Positions 23,497 through 32,990 of a stretch of 64,000 bases of DNA are shown one piece after another. Made by a program: the position numbers and the translations under genes. This DNA is from Limnephilus marmoratus (taxonomy: Eukaryota > Arthropoda > Insecta > Trichoptera > Limnephilidae), in assembly GCA_917880885.1 (NCBI GenBank), contig OU862933.1, positions 7,921,452 through 7,985,451 on the forward strand. Direction: 5' to 3'. Under the pieces are notes generated by a model, which worked only from the letters and a program-made list of their open reading frames with translations, was not told the DNA's origin and made no database searches. Within the stretch, counting starts at the first letter, position 1, and every line of letters starts with the position of its first letter.

Positions 23497-24081
23497 AATG
23501 CCGAACTCATTGATGCAATTTTAAATAAAAAACAAAAACAAATAGCCACTAAGAATTTCTTATTTACTAATCATAATAATATAAATAATATTAATAATCT
23601 TTGTTACCAATGGCGTCGTATTTTATTCATTAATCAGTTCTCTTCCTGCAGTGTAAAAAATCTACCTCCCGAAATAAGACCGGCATTTTACACAAACAAT
23701 AATTTAGGGAAGTTTTTAATTAATTCGAAAGATAAGGACGAAAAACTAAGTCATTCCGGAATATATAAATTAGATTGTAATGATTGTTCATCATTTTATG
23801 TAGGTAAAACGACGCGTAATGTCAATATTAGAATCAAAGAGCATCTTAGATGCTTAAATAATAATGGATTTTCGGAATTCGCTTATCACCTTATTGATAA
23901 AGATCATACCTTCAATCAAAACACCGGTGTTAAGATTTTACACAGAAATGGTCATGGTAACAGGCTTAATAATTTAGAAGCACTCGAAATAAAGAAAGCC
24001 GTTAAAACAAAAACCCAAATCCTTAATAATCAGTTAAATGTGTCCAACAGTCCGATATTAGGAATATTTCCCATAAACTAA
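23497..24081 (+). CDS. Penelope-like retroelement, GIY-YIG endonuclease end (5'-truncated)
   Basis: An open frame of 194 codons without a start (it begins mid-protein at AELIDAILNKK) ends at TAA 24079. It reads LPPEIRPAFYTNNNLGKFLI, then the endonuclease SGIYKLDCNDCSSFYVGKTT with IRIKEHLRCLNNNGFSEFAY, and EALEIKKAVKTKTQILNNQL. GIY followed by FYVG, the Cys pair between them and the R-x4-EH helix are the GIY-YIG signature that Penelope-like elements carry after their reverse transcriptase. The RT is missing, cut off by 5' truncation. The frame is intact, so the insertion is fairly young. Confidence 0.85.
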   Translation, partial: NAELIDAILNKKQKQIATKNFLFTNHNNINNINNLCYQWRRILFINQFSSCSVKNLPPEIRPAFYTNNNLGKFLINSKDKDEKLSHSGIYKLDCNDCSSFYVGKTTRNVNIRIKEHLRCLNNNGFSEFAYHLIDKDHTFNQNTGVKILHRNGHGNRLNNLEALEIKKAVKTKTQILNNQLNVSNSPILGIFPIN

Positions 24082-24345
24082 AAAAACCCGTAGCCACTTT
24101 ATTCCTTAATCACCTGTTCATATGACGTTTTGTCCCGGTAGATATAATGTAATTATTCATTAGATATACCCGTCTCTTTCTCTCTATCACTATGTAGGAT
24201 GTTAATTACACTCTCTCACTCTTACTTTATATTATGTTTTGTCTCTGTCTGTATGTATATATAAGCTCACACAATGTATTTTTTCATCAGTTTTAATTTA
24301 TACCCTGAAGATGCTTGTATTAAGCGAAACCGGTCGGTAAATAAA
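24082..24345 (+). mobile_element. Penelope-like element 3' tail
   Basis: A 3' untranslated region follows the ORF, with C/T-rich microsatellite-like TCTCTTTCTCTCTATC (24172-24187). It leads to the hammerhead-like motif, which is the expected layout for these elements. Confidence 0.6.
24301..24339 (+). ncRNA. Hammerhead ribozyme-like motif (minimal, Penelope type)
   Basis: In order: TACC, CTGAAGA (fits CUGANGA), a GCTT/AAGC hairpin as stem II with loop GTATT, GAAAC, CG, the GTC cleavage triplet, then GGTA pairing with TACC as stem I. Stem III is only 2 bp, as in Penelope-element hammerheads that act as dimers. An extra T lies between the core A and stem II, which weakens the match. Activity is not shown. 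Confidence 0.5.
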
Positions 24346-24502
24346 ATTAAATCAATAAATCGTGGTTACAAACAAAGTGATTGTTTTCCTTTAATTAATA
24401 TGTCAAACCACAAAGTGACTGCTTTCTACCAAAACATATGTATTATTTCACATACTTACGTAATTCAAAATTCGTTCAGATATTTTTTAGATTATTTCTA
24501 CA

Positions 24503-24762
24503 TAGGAGGCCCTGAGGGAAAAATCCATCTGGGCCTATGTCATATTTGGAGATGCTGTGTGGAGGATATTTTTAGGGAAAGGGAGAGGAGAGGCAGTAGG
24601 TGGGAAAAAGCAACCGCCGTCGACCCCTAGACAAACCTCACCACATGAACCCGGGCATCTCTGTGAAGTCACCAAACGTAGTGAACCGAAGGGGTGACCA
24701 ATGACAGCATTATATATTGAACGGTTCCTGGGGCGGCGGTATCCATACACGCCTCCCAAGTT
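24503..24762 (-). repeat. SINE-like family R1, copy 4 (inverted, internally deleted)
   Basis: Carries the 3' block AGGCCCTGAGGGAAAAATCC and TGGAGATGCTGTGTGGAGG and the 5' block GTGAACCGAAGGGGTGACCA ... CGCCTCCCAAG, with the middle missing. Confidence 0.75.
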
Positions 24763-25430
24763 GAAAAAGCATAAAGTATATTATCAGTAGATTAAGGCTT
24801 GTATTGTGACTCCTTACTTTCAAAAACATGAAATAACGCTGTGGATCCTTCCTTACATCTGCAATACATTTCATTCATAATACTTACACATTTTACAATT
24901 ATCCGCCTAATATCTGCCTTCATATATTTCCCAGAATCCCTACCTAATTTTCCTAATTTAAATACTTTATAAAATATTTATAACTTAATCTAAATTGTAT
25001 AATCGAATTAATATCATTGTCAAGCATAATATTATGTATAATTCCAATCTGTTAACTTTGAAAGCGTTACAAACAAACTGTGAAATTTGTACATGTTTAT
25101 GGAAAGCTGTGCCAACATTTTATGCCATTTTTCCCATCCAGTCAATGTGTCAGAATCAGAAGTATTCCCCCAAATTCGAAAGTTTAACATAACCTCAAAT
25201 TTGATTCTCAAAAAAATGTTCTAAAATCGATGTGACTCGGTGTTGCTATAATAATGAAAAAATTAGATCCATTTTAATAAATTTCTGGATTATTTTCACT
25301 CACTGATTGTATCTACAAATCAGCTCAAATTTTAAATGGTCGTGCGCACCTACGTTCCAAAAAATTAAAAAACCTTTTTTTTATTTTTTTTTTATTTGTT
25401 GTTATTAAGTTTATTTTGTAGAACTCCATT
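24763..25430. other. AT-rich spacer, nothing recognised
   Basis: No supported feature. Confidence 0.4.
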
Positions 25431-26035
25431 TTAATTTTTAATTTATTTTATATATTTAATAATACTATTATTCAATGGTATAAAAACAGTTTATTATTAT
25501 TAGACTGAAGGTCGTTAATTATTCCATAAAATAAACCCTTGATGATTCATCAGGATTTACCTTATAATACAATTGATATTTGAAATGGTCATCATTCTCT
25601 TGGATAACCCACTATGACTCATGTGTTTACTTAATAGCACAGTTAGGTATTTCGACTGAATTTAAATATATCTAAAAGTGGCGAGCGAATTATATTTGTT
25701 TTTGTTTGTTCATTCAGTCAAATGTAAACAATCCAGTAATTGGGAAACTTAACCATTAATATTTCAGTCATTTTACTTAGAAGTTTAGGGGCACAAGTAA
25801 TAATAATTAAAAGCTATTCATTTTGTCATCATAAGTACCTGTCTAGAAATGATATAAATACATCGTCTGTAGGTGGTAACAACCACAGTTTGATAATGCC
25901 TTCAGAGGGCGAAACAGCTGAAACTCATAATAATAATTACGAAGCAGAAGCAGAACTTGTTTATAATAAACTGTTTTTATACATTGAATAATAGTATTAT
26001 TAAATATATAAAATAAATTTTTAAAAAAAAATTTA
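25431..26035. mobile_element. ~600-bp palindromic element with 75-80-bp arms
   Basis: The left arm (25431-25510) has TATATATTTAATAATACTAT and GGTATAAAAACAGTTTATTA. The right arm (25955-26035) is its inverted copy. Inside are CTTGATGATTCATCAGG and CAGAGGGCGAAACAGCTGAAAC, Penelope-end-like traces. Confidence 0.6.
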
Positions 26036-26308
26036 AAAACCTTATACATGAAATTGTCGGCGTGTTGCCTAATTAAGGTGCATTCGCAATTAAAGTAGAG
26101 ACGAGATTCATGTAGACTGTAGACTGTCAAGAATAAGAAATTTAGATTTACGATGACATTTATAGGGGAAATTTATGTGAAACGTTTGTCTTGCGCAGGG
26201 CCGGACAGAGGCCCGAGTCGCCCGGGCCCATAAATAAACCAAACCACACACCCGGGCCCGACCCGAACCTCGGGGGAGACTAGGCCTGGGACTGTCGAGC
26301 CTCTAGCG

Positions 26309-27018
26309 CAGCGGTCGTCACACTTTTCTGATCAAGGGCTACAGGACAATGTGAGGTATCACCGCGGGCCGCACACTTATAAATTCGGGGGAGGGGGGGG
26401 GGGGGGTGATGTGGTCCATTTTTTTAGCAAGTTAAAAAAGCAATTATTTTGTATTCAAGTACCGGGTTGCTACCTCCTTGCTTCTTGTATTCATGATATA
26501 TTGTCAATTCTTAATACTAATACACGTAATAAATAAAAATGTATGTAGATCTGTAATGGAATCTTTCAGTTCAATTTTCATCCACTTCCCGAATTACCGA
26601 AATGTGTGAATTCTCGCACACGTAATAATGTTTGCTTTGCTTTATTAGTACGTGATTGGCGTGTTTTTTTTTTTTTGGTCTTTTTAAGACCATACTTTTT
26701 TTACCTCCACACGCCCTCACTGTGCATCTAGGCGCCCCCCCTGAAAGTCGTTATCGCCCACCTTGAGAACCTATAACGTACACTGTGCGCGCGTTAAAAT
26801 TCGACTTAGGATGTGTTTAAAAACCAGCTGGAAAAACAAATCTCAATCAATTAAAATCAACGTTTAAAAATCATAGGAATGTACGTACACAAAATATTTT
26901 TTAATAAGCAGGTAAAACATAATTGTACATGAAAAAATATATTTAAAAAGAAAACTGTGCGGCCCGCACAAATATCTGCATGCCTACATATCTGCAGGCC
27001 GCAGATTGACGACCACGG
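26309..27018. mobile_element. hAT-like MITE (8-bp TSD CTCTAGCG)
   Basis: Ends CAGCGGTCGTCA and TGACGACCACGG are near-perfect inverted repeats, flanked by identical CTCTAGCG (26301-26308, 27019-27026). Subterminal GGGCCGCACA / TGCGGCCCGCACA blocks also pair. No transposase is present. Confidence 0.88.
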
Positions 27019-27168
27019 CTCTAGCGGAAGTTTAATCCTGTGCAAAACAAAATGGTACCCATACATTGAAAGCACAGGACTCGGAAAATACTACGATACA
27101 CATTGAGAACACACGTTTCAAAAAAAAAAATTTAATTTTTTTATGTAATCGGAAAATGTTTCTAGAGC

Positions 27169-27860
27169 AATAAGACACTTGCATCACATTTAAAAAAAAA
27201 ATCCGGTTTAGGCAAATATTCTGTACATTCCGTATTTTTTTTAATCGAATTTTTGAAACTCTGACGATTTTTTAAAAATTTCAATCCGAAAAATTAGACC
27301 ATTTTCTATAAACCGGAAAGACGGGACATAATTTTATAGGTGCGAAAAAATGATAATTACATAGCCGAAAATCATTTTTAAAAAAGAACGTTTACCACAA
27401 GAAAGGGTACAGGAGAATAACGAGGCATACCAAAAATATTACATCTCATAAATATTTTTTTCTTTGATCCATCTTACACGTACGGATAACGTAAAATGTG
27501 CGGGGTTCTCTTCATAACATCTGTCAAAAAGTCAAACCAAATGATAAGTTCGCAGAGAACAAACAATAAATCTAGTGAACGTTAAATGTCAAATTCTAAA
27601 ATTCGTCTGAAATCAAAGTGATGCCATATAAAAAAAAAAAAATTGTGTAGAATTTTACAAAATTAATAGGAACATTTTCGGAGACGGGACATTTTTATGT
27701 AGTGACGTCACGAGCCTAAATAATGGATTTATTTATTTAAAAATAATAAAAAACTGTACATTTCTAAAAAAAAATTAGTAACGTTTTCGTAATCTTAATA
27801 AAAAAATGTATCCACACGATTTTTTCCAGGTCGTTATGAAATCCATGCAAGTGGCCTATT
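27169..27860 (+). mobile_element. GGCCACTTGCAT-ended DNA element, copy C
   Basis: From GACACTTGCATCACATTT to ATCCATGCAAGTGGCCTATT. It shares CCGGAAAGACGGGACATAAT and GTAGTGACGTCACGAGCC with copy A in the same orientation. Confidence 0.75.
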
Positions 27861-27865
27861 ACGGA

Positions 27866-27955
27866 GGACTTAACTAGCAGAGGATTTAACTCGCAAAGCC
27901 TGGATGCATGCCGGCTCATATATTCCACTTGGCTAATAGCCGCTTAAGCTGTTAT
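27866..27955 (-). repeat. tRNA-derived SINE head remnant (family S2)
   Basis: On the minus strand TTAGCCAAGTGGAATATATG fits a pol III A box and GAGTTAAATCCTC an eroded B box. It shares GAGGACTTA with the copy at 55915. It is too eroded for a working tRNA. Confidence 0.45.
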
Positions 27956-28435
27956 GTTCAGGTTTTCGTTTTTAAGTAATACTAAAAAATTTCCACTTAA
28001 TAATATACTAAGGTTTTCCGTCTAAGTATATGTTTTTTTTTATATCGATTTTCCGAAAAATAAACAGTTACTAAAGCATTTACATATTGGTTTGAACTCT
28101 GAACAAGAAAGTTTTCGCCTGCCGCCCTTTTCTAAATACAAAAATTCATATTTCGCTTCCTTCACCAACACCATGTTTGTACCACCACATATTGGGGGGG
28201 ACCCCACCACTTTCCCAATGGCGTTATAAGAAAACATATGGTTTCCTCCTTAACCGCACACGTCAAGACTCTATTTTTTTATTGAACGAAGCTACATTTA
28301 TTTGAACGACTCTAGACCTTCCAATGTCCATGCATACGGGGTTAGTAAGCAGTATGCACGTACTTATATTAACATTATACAAAAGATAAATAGAAGTATG
28401 CCAGCCCATGGAATAATTCTTCTGAAATAGCTAAG
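27956..28435. other. AT-rich spacer, nothing recognised
   Basis: No supported feature. Confidence 0.4.
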
Positions 28436-28665
28436 CTTTTGTGGGATCGTTATCGAGATAACGGACGTGATCTCCTGTCAGATTTGTGTGATTTTTCATA
28501 TATTTACTGTCACATATTTTAATTTAGATCGTTTTAAACACGAATTCCTAAAAGTATGCACGATTATTTATTCATTTAATGTACGTTTTACTTGGAAAAA
28601 GCAAATAAATCGCACAACTCTGACCGGAGATCACGTCCGTTATCTCGATAACGATCCCACAAAAG
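28436..28665. mobile_element. 230-bp palindromic MITE
   Basis: The left arm CTTTTGTGGGATCGTTATCG then AGATAACGGACGTGATCTCC is perfectly inverted at 28623-28665. The arms are at least 40 bp and the loop is about 140 bp. Confidence 0.8.
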
Positions 28666-29022
28666 ATATGGAATCGCTCGGCAGATGTCATGGTTCCATA
28701 AGTATATTAATAAGCTACACATAAAAAAAATTCATTTGAGCTCTCCAAAGTAAAAGTTTTTTCATAAAATCCTCCCCCCCCCCCCTCCACCCCTCTTACC
28801 CTAGGTGGGGCCCAGTCTCAGTAAATATCTCGACCGGGCCTGTTTGCGCTGTGATTCCGTGGTGTAGTATCTTTTAACGGCATCTGAAGTATGTAAGTAC
28901 ATTTTCCCTCAATAGAAAGCTCTAGAAAACTATGAATTTATTTTAGATGGATGATGGGATAACCTAGAAAAGTAATCGGACATTTTTAATGAGGTGCAGG
29001 ATTTTGGAAAAGCCTATTTGTA
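28666..29022. other. Spacer with a CCGGGCCTG transposon-end fragment
   Basis: A poly-C run with CTAGGTGGGGCCCAG and CGACCGGGCCTG (28773-28843) looks like the right end of a CAGGGCC-type hAT element. The left end CAGGGCCGGACAGAGG at 26197 is a possible partner, but no 8-bp duplication matches. Confidence 0.35.
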
Positions 29023-29456
29023 TAGGCCCTGAGGAAAATAATTCCCCTCAGGGCCTATGTCACCTTTGGGGATGCTGTGTTGGGGGGCTTTTTAGGAAAG
29101 GAACAAGAGGAAGTTCTGGGAAGGAAAAGGGTATCAGGGGTTGGTAGGAATCTGCGGGTCAGCGTGTCCAGGAGTGTGCATGAATCCATCCCTCCCACTG
29201 CGGTGCAAGGCGATATTCCGAGGGAGTACGGCTGGAGAAGCCAAAGGGACTCATTCAACCATTCTCTCCCGATCTGGCCTGCCATGCAACGGGTGGGCAG
29301 ACGGGCAAAACCCGGAAAAACTTCACCTCATGAACCCGAGCACACCTGCTAAGTCACCGTATGTAATGAATCACTTGGGGTGACCTATGGCAGAGGTGTT
29401 GGTTGTCCAACAAATGGTTCCCGGGGCGGCGGTACCCATACCCGCCTCCCAAATTG
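29023..29456 (-). repeat. SINE-like family R1, copy 5 (inverted, near full length)
   Basis: It starts with the hairpin AGGCCCTGAGG ... CCCTCAGGGCCT and TTGGGGATGCTGTGTTGGGG, passes CTGCGGTGCAAGGCGAT, and ends TACCCATACCCGCCTCCCA. Confidence 0.85.
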
Positions 29457-29758
29457 AGATTGCCCCAATCCATGGAGAATTCCATGTCTCTAATTCAATG
29501 CCCAAGGACATTCCCTGTCTCTATCTTTTCCTGTTAAGCACTTGCATACTGCTTTCTAACAACGTATGCAGGGACACTGGAGGTCTAGATTCGTTCAAAA
29601 TAAATAAATGTAGCTTCGTTTAACAGAAAAAATTAGAATCTTGCGAGAGCCTTGAAGGAGTAACCATCAGTTACTTATACCAGGGCGGGTAATTGGTGGA
29701 TAACCTCCACTGTCTCTATCCGCATTCGCTTTCTGTGCCAAATAAAATATTTTTAATT

Positions 29759-30775
29759 TGTGGCGACACATCATTATTATCATCGCCATCAAAAGAACAT
29801 ACGAGAAACATCTCCTAACGATCTCTGCATGGCATCAACCCGGCTTTCCTGCGGCTCCTGGCATCATCTTTCAACCCTGTACTCCGTACACTGGGAAGGG
29901 GGTGTGTGGCGACACATCATTATTATCATCGCCATCAAAAGAACATACGAGAAACATCTCCTAATATCCGCGCGCATCGGCAAACCTACTTGCCTAGGTA
30001 CCTTCGTACCTATACTGGCCGCGATGTACTTTCTCGCCTCCCGTGCCAGCCGATGATAATAATATCGCCCCGCCTAGAAAGGTCTCGAAACAGCACCGTA
30101 CAATATCTGTACAGCGCCGAATATTCTCGTCAGCTGCCGAAGTGGCTCGTATTACCTACCGCGAGGTAGTTACTCTACCGCGGCTATATAAGCAGCCGAT
30201 CGCTCGCCCGCTGCAGTTCAGTCCAGTTCAGTCTCACACTTACAGTCGGCCAACATCTCAGCATGTAACGATCTCTGCATGGCATCGCTACGCTCCAGGG
30301 CAGCTTCCTCGAGGTCCATCACCACGTCTCAGCTACAAGGCCCATCGTGTCTTCAGCTCCTGAGAACAGCTACATCCCGCGACTTATAAGGATTGACGCA
30401 CCTTCAGCCAAGGGATCAGCTCTCCACTTCATGGCACCCCGAAGCCTCACCGTGCTTCGCTGCCATGGAAACACGCTCCGCCTCGCCAGGACTACCTGCT
30501 GGTGGCTCAGCACACCGAGCCACACACCGTTTATCTCCGCGACACAAAGCGTCGAGCAACGGCCTGGAAGATAGGTCATCTCCACCGCCATGGTGTCGAG
30601 CAACGCGCTGACCTTCACCTCACCATCTCCATCACACCGTGCGCCTGCAGAATCTCATCATAGCACCCCGCATTACATCTTGTTACCGACCACCGACCAT
30701 CTGCTACGTAGCCCAATAAACGACTGACTCACCACTTCGACATGACGACTTTCATTTCTGTCTCCCGCTCCCTCA
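29759..30775 (+). mobile_element. Probable solo LTR (4-bp TSD AATT)
   Basis: A GC-richer 1017-bp block runs from TGTGGCGACACATC to CCGCTCCCTCA (TG...CA) between AATT duplications (29755-29758, 30776-30779). It has LTR signals: GGCTATATAAGCAGCC (TATA box) at about 30182, CAGTTCAGTC repeats with TCAGTCTCACAC (initiator) 30-50 nt later, and CCCAATAAACG (polyadenylation) near 30711. Its first 60 bp is duplicated at 29905-29965. No internal coding region adjoins it, hence solo. Class unknown, possibly Gypsy. Confidence 0.6.
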
Positions 30776-31020
30776 AATTCTTTTAATATTTACACCAAAA
30801 AAACATAACCTCCTTTCCCTATTGTGGAACCTGAAACAAAATGATTTGAAAACAAAACAAGACAATCTTTACATAGTATAAAATGAAGTCGTTCCCGCTG
30901 TCTGTGGTCTTGGATCTTTTAAACCACGAAAAGGATTTTCATGCGGTTTTCACCAATAGATGGAATGATTCATGAAGAAGGTTTTTAGGTACATAATTTG
31001 TCAAGGTTTTGTGTAAATTG

Positions 31021-31185
31021 ATTTATATATATAAATGAAAGGAGCGGACAGGCAAGCGTGCAACGGGCTGGCAAGCGGGCGGTGTGGATTTGATTTAACA
31101 GAAAGCGTTGTTTATAAAGGTTCGGTAATGGCGTGGCGTTGTGGTTCGTTAGCCAACCAGGTCCAGGTCCAGGTCTGCTAGTACA
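31021..31185 (+). mobile_element. Possible short Helentron-like element
   Basis: TATATATATAAATGAAAGGAG begins a GC-richer body with AAGCGTGCAACGGGCTGGCA, ending GGTCCAGGTCTGCTAGTA. The ends resemble those at 12270 and 10263. Weak assignment. Confidence 0.3.
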
Positions 31186-31384
31186 TAATAATTGCATTAC
31201 TTATATTTAATTTTTTTTTATTTGAAAAACCTAACAGTTCCCTTTTTTCCACCGTGTCATATCAAAATACATAGCTTCGACGCTACGATAAACTTAAAAG
31301 AATTCATAAATGGCGCTAATTACATTATTTTAGAAAAAAAACACTTACTGCAAGTTTATATGCTCTGAAATATATACCCTAAAT

Positions 31385-31640
31385 ATATTCAGAATCTTAA
31401 CGACGTAAGTAAAGAAGCCGTGTATACAAATTGCAACTCGCGACCCGTGTATTGGGCGAACCTACCGTCGAATTTGCCCTACCAAAGAAAAGAAGAAGAA
31501 GACAAATAATGTGGGTATCTTAATGACATAAGTGAAGAAAGCGTGTAAACAAATATACGCCCACGGCACGGCGTATTGGGCGAACTTACGTTCGAATTCA
31601 CCCCAGCAGGCCTGGAGATTCGACCTTCCCGTCGCGTTCA
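31385..31640 (+). repeat. Two-copy ~130-bp direct repeat
   Basis: CTTAACGACGTAAGTAAAGA ... GTATTGGGCGAACCTACCGT recurs as CTTAATGACATAAGTGAAGA ... GTATTGGGCGAACTTACGTT, separated by AAAGAAGAAGAAGAC. Confidence 0.75.
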
Positions 31641-32190
31641 ATTTAATTAATTCTGAAGAACGTGTTACAAACATTTAAAATGTGTCTCCATGTCTTACAC
31701 CCGAAGTTATTAATTCATCGTCTAGAAAAATAAAATCTGGTGCTTACCCCTAACTTTATAGTTGAGAAACAGGTAATAATGTTTTAAAATCGTTGTGCGT
31801 AAAATATATTAATCGTAAGGTATTATTTTTATTAATCTTAAATACAAAGAACTTACATCCCCAGTGTTCTGTTGGAATAAAAAAGTTATGATTAATGTGA
31901 GTTTTGGGCAAACAAAAATTATTAGGAACAGTTTGCGCCCGTACACGCGTAATATGAATAACGCGCAAATTTTCAAGAAAGGCAAGCAAATACAATATTG
32001 GATTGAATCACCGATAAAATTTTGAATTAGTAAGCTTTTCTTGATAGAATTGTGTTTTTTTAACAAAACTATTTATTCATATTCATATTGCATATTTAGG
32101 TGCAAACAATCATACAGCATAACTTGCAAATGGGGTTTTGTCATAAAATAATAATTTTGCGCCATCTATGATATAACAGATTATGAATTC

Positions 32191-32396
32191 AATTAAATGG
32201 AAGACAATACTAGCAAAACTCAGTCGAAAATCTGGAAACAGAAAACTCAGAAAAAGAGATCCCGGTTAGAGTTGCGGCCCGGAAAGCCGAAGGTTCTAGG
32301 TTCGAGTCTCGGATGTGACCGAATCTTTTTTCTGATTTTTCTGTTTCCATATTATTTTCGATTGAGTTTCGCTAATATTGTCTTCATTTAATTAAA
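32191..32396. mobile_element. Palindromic MITE with tRNA-like centre
   Basis: Arms of about 65 bp (left AATGGAAGACAATACTAGCA, GTCGAAAATCTGGAAACAG; right CTGTTTCCATATTATTTTCG, GCTAATATTGTCTTCATT) flank GTTGCGGCCCGGAAAGCCG and GGTTCTAGGTTCGAGTCTCG, which contains a pol III B-box consensus and can form a T-arm. A half copy lies at 35191-35260. The class of element is unknown. Confidence 0.7.
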
Positions 32397-32987
32397 TATC
32401 ACAATTTTGAAGTTTTACTCATTGAATTCTTTTAAGTTGGCCAAAAAAAACTGCTAAATCCTGTGCACCTCTTTCTAGTGGGTAACATATTTTTTATAAG
32501 GTTTGCAAATCACATTTAAGTTAGAGAAAATGGCCCGAATACTATGTTTTATATAATCTATAAAACTTATGTTTTTGCTTTTCCAAAAACCCTATACAAA
32601 TTATGAACTGACAGCGCCCTCTAACAGAAAATAGCGAACTACACTTCTAGCGCAAAGCATTATTAGTTCAGCATTTCGCCAAAAGAGGTCATAGGCATTT
32701 ATTTTTAAAAGTATTGTGATAACAATTTAATATTCGCGATAATAATCGGCAATGAGAATTACCTAATAAAAAATACTATTTATTTTTTTCTTCGCAACTT
32801 GTCCGGTATAGATGCACACTGCTTACCCCATGAAATCGCTAAGTAAGAACTGTCAAGAAAATTAATGAAAATTCAACTGTCAAAGCTCTGGCATTTCACA
32901 TTTTATCTATGGAGGCCGCGTGTCATGTTTGGATCGGTTGTCATTTAGTCTAAAAGTTTGACCATATAGTATAAATACTAAAACAAG
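32397..32987 (+). promoter_or_regulatory. Likely COPB2 promoter and 5' UTR region
   Basis: This stretch between the last repeat and the predicted ATG exon contains no repeat copy I can match. The UTR-like sequence with GGAGGCCGCGTGTC and GATCGGTTGTCATTTAGTC just upstream of 32988 suits a transcription start. No TATA box is obvious. Inference from position only. Confidence 0.3.
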
Positions 32988-32990
32988 ATG
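32988..32990 (+). CDS. COPB2: COPB2 exon 1 (initiator ATG only), predicted
   Basis: The first certain exon begins at codon 2 ([10 protein letters not shown]), so the ATG must come from a separate upstream exon, as is usual for COPB2. The best candidate is the ATG in AAACAAGATG followed directly by GTTTGT, a usable splice donor. It has a purine at -3, and a UTR-like stretch without matching repeats lies upstream. This is inference: other ATG-GT pairs upstream (for example ATG|GTCACC near 34.66 kb, inside a palindromic repeat) look worse. Transcript data would settle it. Confidence 0.5.

Noticed and set aside
26197..28843. A large CAGGGCC-ended hAT element spanning 26197 to 28843
   Set aside because: Ends are similar, but the flanking 8-mers (GTCTTGCG and TTTGCGCT) do not match, so the pairing is unsupported.
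29906..30611. Cluster of overlapping ORFs at 29.8-30.6 kb
   Set aside because: They lie in the GC-rich probable solo LTR and overlap in several frames, as expected for non-coding GC-rich DNA.
32270..32312. Possible tRNA gene at the centre of the palindromic MITE
   Set aside because: B box is good but no full cloverleaf with a matching acceptor stem could be drawn.
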